Source: Weeksellaceae bacterium (GTDB lineage: Bacteria; Bacteroidota; Bacteroidia; Flavobacteriales; Weeksellaceae). From it: a stretch of DNA of 11,413 nt. The notes below the pieces were generated by a model, which saw nothing but the letters and a program-made list of their open reading frames with translations, searched no databases and was not told the DNA's origin. The translations under genes and the position numbers were made by a program. This document shows, piece after piece, positions 6,358 to 11,413 of this stretch (position 1 is the stretch's first letter; the number at the start of each line of letters is the position of its first letter). The DNA lies in assembly GCA_028698395.1 (NCBI GenBank), contig JAQVDG010000031.1:1-11413 (forward strand), given 5' to 3'.

Positions 6358-6634
6358 CATCAATTTCATCTTTTAAATCCTTCGCAGTTGCCCGTAATTT
6401 CCCTTTGATGTCAGCTAATTTTTCTTCAAGCTCTTTTTTTACGGTTTTGGCTTTATCACTGAAATCGTTAGAATAGTGTTCCAATTCTTTTTTCAGTCTT
6501 TTCGCTTCTTTGCTTAATTTTTTGCGAGTTTGTTTTCCGGATTGAGGAGCAAGTAATAAACCTGCTGCTGCGCCTGCAACTGCTCCGATTATTAATCCTG
6601 TCAATAAATTGAATGCGCCATTTTTCTGTGCCAT
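6341..6634 (-). CDS. YtxH-like (gas-vesicle-GvpP-like) membrane stress protein
   Basis: The product has 97 residues, starting at the ATG 6632-6634 (MAQKNGAFNLL). Residues 10-31 form a Gly/Ala-rich membrane helix, GLIIGAVAGAAAGLLLAP, the hallmark of the YtxH family, directly followed by QSGKQTRKKLSKEAKRL. The rest (35-97) is a long, highly charged Lys/Glu helix with likely coiled-coil character, ending DEIDENVGV. Family members occur widely in stress-induced loci, and the glycine zipper plus charged helix recalls the YqjD/ElaB ribosome-anchoring proteins, although their membrane helix is at the other end. A longer frame opens upstream (to 6778), but it would cross the divergent promoter and begin inside the aminotransferase gene, so I reject it. 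It is the first gene of the three-gene minus-strand cluster. Confidence 0.88.
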   Translation of the reverse strand: MAQKNGAFNLLTGLIIGAVAGAAAGLLLAPQSGKQTRKKLSKEAKRLKKELEHYSNDFSDKAKTVKKELEEKLADIKGKLRATAKDLKDEIDENVGV

Positions 6635-6636
6635 AA

Positions 6637-6670
6637 TTGAGTTATTTTTTAGGTTAAAAATTAAATTTGC
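6637..6670 (+). promoter_or_regulatory. Promoter of the aminotransferase-murB unit
   Basis: TTG at 6637-6639 and TAAATTTGC at 6662-6670 are separated by 22 bp. Both match the Bacteroidota primary-sigma consensus TTG-N17-23-TAnnTTTG. Transcription should begin at about 6677, giving a leader of roughly 60 nt before the ATG at 6736. The -33 TTG lies within the untranslated leader of the divergent YtxH-like gene (ATG ends at 6634), so the two genes share a 101-bp control region. Confidence 0.65.
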
Positions 6671-6735
6671 CCAAATAAATTCAAAAACAATACCAATAAA
6701 TGTATATTTACAAATTATTTTAAAAAGAATAAAGA

Positions 6736-7941
6736 ATGCCACAATTATCAGTAAAAGGTGAAATAATGCCTTCTTCACCTATACGAAAGCTAACTCCTTA
6801 TGCGGAACAAGCTAAAAAAAGAGGAGTAAAAGTATATCATCTAAATATCGGACAACCCGACATTCCCTCTCCAAAACCGGCTCTTAATGCTATTCATAGT
6901 TTACCGTATGACGTTTTGGCTTATACTAATTCTGAAGGAACTCATGAATATAGAAAAGCTTTGTCGGATTATTATAAGAATAGAGGATATGATATTCAAC
7001 CGGAAAACTTAATCGTAACCAATGGGGGTTCAGAGGCTTTGTTATTTACCTTTAGTGTTATTGCTAATCCGGGTGATGAAATCATTATTCCTGAACCTTT
7101 TTATGCAAATTATAACAGTTTTGCTTGTCAAAGTGAAGTGAAAATCGCTCCGGTTCAGGCAAAAATTGAAGACAACTTCGGATTACCACCTATTGAAACT
7201 TTTGAAGAAAAAATCACCGATAAAACTAAAGCTATTTTAATTTGCCATCCGGGAAATCCAACCGGCTATCTTTATTCTCAAAAAGAATTGGAAAAATTAA
7301 AGGAATTAGTTTTAAAGTATGATTTGTACTTAATTTCCGATGAAGTGTATGCCGAATATATTTATGGAGATGAAAAGCATATTTCAACTTTAAGTTTTCC
7401 GGAATTAAAAGAAAATGTAATTGTAATCGATTCAGAATCTAAACGATTCAGTATGTGCGGTTCTCGTTTGGGAGCACTTATTACTCGGAATGATAAGGTT
7501 ATTGCACGTGCATTAAAGTTTGCTCAGGCTCGGTTAAGCCCGGTTTTGACCAGTCAATATGCTGCTACAGCGGCTCATCAGAATGTTGGAACCTATTTTG
7601 AAGATTGCCGCAAAAAATATGTGGGACGTCGTGATGTTTTAGTGAATGGATTAAATCAGATTCCGGGCGTTATTTGTCCTAACCCGAAAGGTGCTTTTTA
7701 TTGTATGGTCGAACTTCCGGTGGACGATGCCGAAAAGTTTGCGATTTGGTTACTTAATGATTTTAATCTAGACGGAGAAACGGTTATGGTTGCTCCCGGA
7801 AATGGATTTTACAGTAATCCTGAATCGATGAAAAATCAAGTTCGGGTAGCTTACGTTTTGAAAAAGAAAGATTTGGAACGTTCCATTGAAATCCTAAGAG
7901 AAGCGTTAAAAAAATACCCGGGAACAACTTATTATTCATAA
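6736..7941 (+). CDS. Class I/II PLP-dependent aminotransferase (aspartate aminotransferase-like)
   Basis: This 401-residue fold-type I aminotransferase transfers the amino group of an amino acid to a 2-oxo acid in the cytoplasm. Family residues are visible throughout. LNIGQPDI (36-43) is at the substrate side, and TNGGSEALLF (95-104) holds the phosphate-binding turn. HPGNPTG (171-177) carries the conserved Asn174, and SDEVYAEY (201-208) carries Asp202 (PLP ring nitrogen) and Tyr205. SKRFSMCGSRLG (235-246) contains the Schiff-base Lys236, and QVRVAY (368-373) contains Arg370, which binds the substrate carboxylate. The start at 6736 is preferred over the in-frame ATG at 6766 because the segment PQLSVKGEIMPSSPIRKL is usual for these proteins in Bacteroidota. 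Substrate specificity is unknown; Asp, Tyr or another amino acid are all possible. murB follows after 17 bp with no promoter between, so they are probably cotranscribed. Confidence 0.93.
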   Translation: MPQLSVKGEIMPSSPIRKLTPYAEQAKKRGVKVYHLNIGQPDIPSPKPALNAIHSLPYDVLAYTNSEGTHEYRKALSDYYKNRGYDIQPENLIVTNGGSEALLFTFSVIANPGDEIIIPEPFYANYNSFACQSEVKIAPVQAKIEDNFGLPPIETFEEKITDKTKAILICHPGNPTGYLYSQKELEKLKELVLKYDLYLISDEVYAEYIYGDEKHISTLSFPELKENVIVIDSESKRFSMCGSRLGALITRNDKVIARALKFAQARLSPVLTSQYAATAAHQNVGTYFEDCRKKYVGRRDVLVNGLNQIPGVICPNPKGAFYCMVELPVDDAEKFAIWLLNDFNLDGETVMVAPGNGFYSNPESMKNQVRVAYVLKKKDLERSIEILREALKKYPGTTYYS

Positions 7942-7958
7942 AACAAAAAGTTGCTATT

Positions 7959-8987
7959 ATGCAGATGGATATTAAGCGAAATCATTCTTTAAAACCGTTT
8001 AATACTTTTGGAGTTGATGTTTTGACCGATTATTTTGTAGAAGTAAAATCTCTAAACGAATGTAAAGAAGCTTTAAAATGGGCAAAAGAAAACCATCAAA
8101 AAATTCTTTTACTTGGAGGCGGAAGCAATATGCTTTTGGTGGAAAACTGGAAAGGATTAGCTGTTAAAATCAATACAAAAGGAATCGAAGTTTATGCGGA
8201 AGAAGAAAATTCAGTTTTTGTTCGGGCTCAAGCAGGAGAGAATTGGCATGAATTCGTTATGTGGACACTTAATCAGGATTTTGGCGGAATTGAAAATTTA
8301 TCCCTTATTCCGGGAAATGTCGGTACTGTACCGATTCAAAATATCGGAGCTTATGGTGTGGAAATTAAAAACACTTTAATTGAATTGGATGCAATCCATA
8401 TTGATTCACAGGAAATTAAAACATTTAGTCGGGAAGAATGTCGGTTTGGTTATCGGGAGTCCATTTTTAAAAATGAAGTAAAAGATGAATTCATTATTTT
8501 AAGTGTAAGTTTTAAACTAAGTAAAAAAAATCATGAATTACACATCAATTACGGAGATATTCAGTCAGAATTACAAAAATTAGATATTCAAAATCCAACG
8601 ATTCAAGATGTCAGTCGTGCTATTATTAAAATTCGGGAAAGTAAACTTCCCGACCCGGAAAAAATTGGAAATTCAGGAAGTTTCTTTAAAAATCCGGTGA
8701 TTTCGATTTCAAAATATGAAGAAGTAAAATCCAATTATCCTGAAATAATTGCTTATCCGGTAGGAAGTGAGATGAAAATAGCTGCCGGTTGGCTGATTGA
8801 AAGGGCAGGATGGAAAGGAAAACGGGTTGGACAAGCAGGTGTTCACGAAAAACAAGCTTTAGTTTTAGTGAATTATGGAGGTGCAAGTGGAAAAGAAATT
8901 TATGATTTATCTGAAAAAATCATTCAGGATATTCAAACTAAATTTGGAATTACTTTAGAACGGGAAGTAAATATTATCCAAAGTTGA
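7959..8987 (+). CDS. murB: UDP-N-acetylenolpyruvoylglucosamine reductase
   Basis: MurB is an FAD enzyme that reduces UDP-GlcNAc-enolpyruvate with NADPH to UDP-MurNAc, the second committed step of peptidoglycan precursor synthesis in the cytoplasm. The protein has 342 residues. FAD-binding motifs are LGGGSNMLL (52-60) and IPGNVGTVPIQNIGAYG (117-133). The active site shows Tyr165-Arg166 in FGYRESIFK, the catalytic Ser241 in GNSGSFFKNP (237-246), and a C-terminal Glu336 in LEREV. AAGWLIERAGWKGKRVG (275-291) is the MurB C-terminal signature. Retention of the Tyr loop and length near 340 place it with type I (E. coli-like) MurB. Two in-frame ATGs (7959 and 7965) are possible starts; the first is 17 bp from the upstream stop. 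All key residues are present. Confidence 0.96.
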   Translation: MQMDIKRNHSLKPFNTFGVDVLTDYFVEVKSLNECKEALKWAKENHQKILLLGGGSNMLLVENWKGLAVKINTKGIEVYAEEENSVFVRAQAGENWHEFVMWTLNQDFGGIENLSLIPGNVGTVPIQNIGAYGVEIKNTLIELDAIHIDSQEIKTFSREECRFGYRESIFKNEVKDEFIILSVSFKLSKKNHELHINYGDIQSELQKLDIQNPTIQDVSRAIIKIRESKLPDPEKIGNSGSFFKNPVISISKYEEVKSNYPEIIAYPVGSEMKIAAGWLIERAGWKGKRVGQAGVHEKQALVLVNYGGASGKEIYDLSEKIIQDIQTKFGITLEREVNIIQS

Positions 8988-9023
8988 TTTGCAAATCCTG
9001 ATAAGCAGATTTATAAAGAAAAA

Positions 9024-9057
9024 TTGGAATGTTTTGCTTAAAAAAATAGTAATTTTG
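9024..9057 (+). promoter_or_regulatory. Promoter of the FabH-like gene
   Basis: TTG at 9024-9026 and TAATTTTG at 9050-9057 are 23 bp apart, matching TTG-N17-23-TAnnTTTG. Transcription would start near 9064, about 25 nt before the ATG at 9090. This suggests the gene is transcribed independently of murB. Confidence 0.55.
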
Positions 9058-9089
9058 ACAGATTGATTCCAATATAAAAAACCAAGAAC

Positions 9090-10100
9090 ATGAGAAAGTC
9101 AATTATAAAAGGAATAGGACACTATGTTCCGGAAAATGTAGTAACCAATGATGATTTGGCTAAATTAATGGATACTAATGATGAGTGGATTCGGGAAAGA
9201 ACCGGAATTATTGAACGTCGTCATTTGGGACGTTACTCAGGTGTAACTACTTCCGATTTAGGAACAAAAGCAGCTAAAAAAGCATTGGAAAATGCCGGAT
9301 TAACAGCCAAAGACATTGACTTTATTATTTTTGCTACTTTAAGTCCGGACTATTTTTTTCCGGGTTGTGGTGTGATTTTACAGAAAAATTTAGGTTGTCG
9401 CACAATCGGTGCTTTAGATGTTCGTAATCAATGCTCCGGATTTATTTATGCCTTAGCAACTGCCGATGCTTATATCAAATCCGGAATGTATAAAAATATT
9501 TTGGTTGTAGGAGCGGAAAACCATTCATTTGGATTGGATATGACAACACGCGGACGTGGTGTTTCTGTAATTTTCGGTGATGGAGCAGGAGCAGTGATTC
9601 TTTCTGCTTCGGAAGAAGAAAGAGGAATTTTATCAGTTAATATGCATAGCGAAGGCGAGTTTGCCGAAGAATTAGCCGTTCTTTTTCCGGGAAGTAAATA
9701 CGGTTGGTCGGATGAGTTTCAAAATGATAAAAATGAATTAACAGCAGAGCATATTTATCCGCACATGAATGGAAATTTTGTATTTAAACATGCTGTAACC
9801 CGTTTTCCGGAATCGGTAAAAGAAGTTTTTGAACAATCAGGAGAAAAAATTGAAGATTTAAAATTATTTATTCCACATCAAGCCAATTTACGGATTAGTC
9901 AGTTTGTTCAGCGTCAATTGGGATTGAGTGACGATAAAGTATTCAATAATATTCAAAAATACGGAAATACAACGGCAGCTTCCATTCCGATTGCTTTGAG
10001 TGAAGCTTATGAGCAAGGAAGAATTGAAAAAGACGATTTGATTTGTATGACAGCTTTTGGAAGTGGATTTACTTGGGGAAGTGTTTTAGTTCGTTGGTAA
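9090..10100 (+). CDS. Beta-ketoacyl-ACP synthase III (FabH-type)
   Basis: This 336-residue thiolase-fold enzyme condenses an acyl-CoA primer with malonyl-ACP to start fatty-acid chains, or carries out a related condensation. The full triad is present: Cys115 in NQCSGF (113-118), His263 in PHQAN (262-266) and Asn293 in YGNTTAAS (291-298). NDEWIRERTGIIERR (30-44) holds the CoA-binding Trp33 and Arg37 region, and IFGDGAGAV (161-169) is the usual dimer/active-site loop. Departures from textbook FabH are RGRGVSVIFGDG in place of the usual D-R-x-x-x-x-LFGDG and an acidic insert of about 20 residues (192-216, with LFPGSKYGW). It is not next to rpmF, plsX or accB, where flavobacterial fabH is often found. 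It may therefore be a second KAS III paralogue with a different primer, so I give no symbol. Confidence 0.9.
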   Translation: MRKSIIKGIGHYVPENVVTNDDLAKLMDTNDEWIRERTGIIERRHLGRYSGVTTSDLGTKAAKKALENAGLTAKDIDFIIFATLSPDYFFPGCGVILQKNLGCRTIGALDVRNQCSGFIYALATADAYIKSGMYKNILVVGAENHSFGLDMTTRGRGVSVIFGDGAGAVILSASEEERGILSVNMHSEGEFAEELAVLFPGSKYGWSDEFQNDKNELTAEHIYPHMNGNFVFKHAVTRFPESVKEVFEQSGEKIEDLKLFIPHQANLRISQFVQRQLGLSDDKVFNNIQKYGNTTAASIPIALSEAYEQGRIEKDDLICMTAFGSGFTWGSVLVRW

Positions 10101-10145
10101 ATTATTTATTCAGAGTAAATTGAATAGAAAACAGTAAACATAAAA

Positions 10146-11207
10146 ATGAACACAATAGGAAATTTATTTCGATTGACCACTTTTGGAGAAAGCCACGGAG
10201 AACGAATAGGAGGAATTATAGACGGATGCCCTGCCGGAATTTCTCTTGATTTTGATCAAATTCAGAAAGAATTAGATCGACGTAAACCGGGACAATCCAA
10301 AATTGTCACTCAACGAAAAGAGAGCGATATTGTTCATTTTTTTTCAGGGATTTATGAAGGAATAACAACAGGAACACCCATTGGATTCCATATTTTGAAT
10401 GAAAACCAGCGTTCTCAAGATTATGCTCATATTGAAACGATTTATCGTCCATCTCATGCAGATTTCACTTATTTTAAAAAATATGGAGTTCGAGATGTGC
10501 GGGGAGGAGGGCGGAGTTCAGCAAGAGAAACGGCGAATTGGGTAGTTGCCGGAGCGATTGCCAAACAAATTTTAGCTGAAGTAAAAATTAACGCTTACGT
10601 TTCTTCGGTGGGTGATTTGTTTTTGGAAAAACCTTATCAAGCTCTTGATTTTTCGAAAATTGAAGAAAACCCCGTTCGTTGCCCGGATGAAGAAGTGGCA
10701 CAACAAATGATAGAAAAAATTCAGCAAATCCGAAAAGAGGGCGATACAGTTGGTGGAACGGTTACTTGTGTCATTCAACAAGTTCCTGTTGGTTGGGGAG
10801 AACCAATTTTTGATAAATTACATGCCCGATTAGGACAAGCTATGTTATCCATCAATGCAGTAAAAGGTTTTGAGTACGGAAGTGGTTTTTGTGGTGCCAA
10901 AATGAAAGGTTCAGAACACAATGATTTATTTAATTCGGACGGGACAACTCAAACGAATCTTTCTGGTGGAATTCAAGGTGGAATCTCAAATGGAATGGAT
11001 ATTTATTTTCGTGTCGCTTTTAAACCGGTAGCGACTTTGATGCAAAATCAACCGGCATTAAATGATAAAGATGAGATTATTGAAATGCAAGGAAAAGGAC
11101 GACATGACCCGTGTGTAGTGCCTCGTGCTGTTCCGATAATAGAAGCATTAGCTGCTTTGGTATTATTGGATTTCAAATTGTTACAACAAAGTCGAAGATT
11201 CAGTTGA
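10146..11207 (+). CDS. aroC: Chorismate synthase
   Basis: AroC converts 5-enolpyruvylshikimate-3-phosphate (EPSP) to chorismate, the last shikimate-pathway step, using reduced FMN as a catalyst without net redox change. The 353-residue protein carries the expected signatures: [14 protein letters not shown] (5-18, catalytic His17), [14 protein letters not shown] (101-114), [11 protein letters not shown] (120-130), [13 protein letters not shown] (271-283) and [15 protein letters not shown] (316-330), with Arg319, His320 and Asp321. The N-terminal ATG at 10146 begins exactly at the family start. The C-terminus (LLQQSRRFS) is short but normal for the family. It lies 45 bp after the FabH-like gene. 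TTG (10094-10096) followed 19 bp later by TAAATTGA (one mismatch to the -7 consensus) may be a weak promoter, so both separate transcription and read-through are possible. Confidence 0.97.
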   Translation: MNTIGNLFRLTTFGESHGERIGGIIDGCPAGISLDFDQIQKELDRRKPGQSKIVTQRKESDIVHFFSGIYEGITTGTPIGFHILNENQRSQDYAHIETIYRPSHADFTYFKKYGVRDVRGGGRSSARETANWVVAGAIAKQILAEVKINAYVSSVGDLFLEKPYQALDFSKIEENPVRCPDEEVAQQMIEKIQQIRKEGDTVGGTVTCVIQQVPVGWGEPIFDKLHARLGQAMLSINAVKGFEYGSGFCGAKMKGSEHNDLFNSDGTTQTNLSGGIQGGISNGMDIYFRVAFKPVATLMQNQPALNDKDEIIEMQGKGRHDPCVVPRAVPIIEALAALVLLDFKLLQQSRRFS

Positions 11208-11213
11208 AAAAAC

Positions 11214-11244
11214 TGTGGAATCTCAAAAAAACAATTAAATTTGC
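11214..11244 (+). promoter_or_regulatory. tRNA-Ser promoter
   Basis: TAAATTTGC at 11236-11244 matches the Bacteroidota -7 element perfectly and ends 8 bp before the first base of the tRNA. A -33 candidate, TGTG at 11214-11217, lies 18 bp upstream (one mismatch to TTTG). Transcription would start at or just before the mature 5' end. Confidence 0.6.
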
Positions 11245-11252
11245 AATCCTTT

Positions 11253-11339
11253 AGAGAGGTGTCCGAGTGGTTGAAGGAGCTACCCTGGAAAGGTAGTATA
11301 CGGGTAACTGTATCGAGGGTTCGAATCCCTTCCTCTCTG
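11253..11339 (+). tRNA. tRNA-Ser (anticodon GGA)
   Basis: The 87-nt class II tRNA folds completely. The acceptor stem is AGAGAGG (11253-11259) with CCTCTCT (11332-11338), and the discriminator is G at 11339. The D stem is TCC/GGA. The anticodon stem is CTACC/GGTAG (11280-11284 and 11292-11296) around loop CTGGAAA, giving anticodon GGA at 11287-11289, which reads UCC and UCU. The long variable arm ATAC-8 nt-GTAT is typical of serine. The T stem is GAGGG/CCCTT with loop TTCGAAT. The 3' CCA is not encoded (GCG follows), as is common in Bacteroidota. Confidence 0.97.
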
Positions 11340-11344
11340 CGAGT

Positions 11345-11393
11345 AAAAAGCACAAAAATTCATTGATTCCCAATTGGTTTTGTGCTTTTTTTT
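11345..11393 (+). terminator. Intrinsic terminator of tRNA-Ser
   Basis: AAAAAGCACAAAA (11345-11357) pairs perfectly with TTTTGTGCTTTTT (11378-11390) around a 20-nt loop, and the T-run extends to 11393. It begins six bases after the tRNA 3' end, so it ends the tRNA transcript. The A-run on the other side would also let it act on the minus strand. Confidence 0.8.
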
Positions 11394-11413
11394 ATTTCAC
11401 TATTCTTTCACCA

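Noticed and set aside
6702..6713. TGTAtattTACA inverted repeat in the aminotransferase leader
   Set aside because: The arms are only 4 bp in very AT-rich sequence; this is expected by chance.
6635..6778. N-terminal extension of the YtxH-like gene by 48 residues from a GTG at 6778
   Set aside because: It would start inside the aminotransferase gene and run through the divergent promoter. The ATG at 6634 gives the canonical MAQKNGAF start.
11048..11353. Minus-strand open frame of 101 codons beginning MLFTRREEGIRTLD
   Set aside because: It is the antisense of tRNA-Ser and of the aroC 3' end. The RTLDTVTRILPFQGSSF stretch is the well-known spurious translation of serine tRNA genes.
1..11413. 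CRISPR arrays, insertion sequences, integrases, toxin-antitoxin or other defence genes
   Set aside because: I looked for spaced direct repeats, terminal inverted repeats and family motifs on both strands and saw none.

Overview
The window is an ordinary-looking stretch of an AT-rich chromosome, very probably from a member of the Flavobacteriia (Bacteroidota). Three things point there: promoters of the TAnnTTTG type used by the Bacteroidota primary sigma factor, weak or absent Shine-Dalgarno sequences, and a gene set typical of flavobacteria (DivIC-like protein, uridine kinase, small methylmalonyl-CoA mutase subunit, YtxH plus DUF1469 membrane proteins, SKRFSxCG-type aminotransferase). The family or genus cannot be fixed from the sequence alone. 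I see no CRISPR array, insertion sequence, integrase, phage module or toxin-antitoxin pair. Coding density is very high and no gap between genes exceeds about 160 bp.

Layout. 44-1063 (+) encodes a secreted YCF48/BNR-type beta-propeller protein. It converges on a tightly packed minus-strand operon, 5089 down to 1073: sanA-like DUF218 membrane protein, uridine kinase (udk), DivIC/FtsB-like septum protein, methylmalonyl-CoA mutase small subunit (mutA) and an AI-2E family permease. Three of its four junctions overlap (11, 14 and 1 bp) and the fourth has a 5-bp gap, so the five genes are probably one transcript with coupled translation. A divergent 157-bp region (5090-5246) carries a promoter for an unrecognised two-helix membrane protein (5247-5639, +).

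That gene ends 4 bp inside a second minus-strand cluster, 6634 down to 5636: YtxH-like protein, DUF1469 (Holin_X/YqjE-like) membrane protein and an uncharacterised 109-residue protein. The arrangement resembles the enterobacterial yqjD-yqjE-yqjK stress locus. From 6736 to the end the plus strand carries a class I PLP aminotransferase and murB (probably one transcript), a stand-alone FabH-type ketoacyl-ACP synthase III with its own promoter, chorismate synthase (aroC), and tRNA-Ser(GGA) with its own promoter and a strong intrinsic terminator.

Much of the content serves envelope construction (murB, DivIC, SanA-like, FabH) and core metabolism (udk, aroC, aminotransferase, mutA). I did not find a convincing new biological system. 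The items most worth a second look are the YtxH/DUF1469/109-aa trio with a stop-in-loop hairpin, mutA without an adjacent mutB, the strong excess of the tetranucleotide CCGG, and the two proteins of unknown function at 5247-5639 and 5636-5965.
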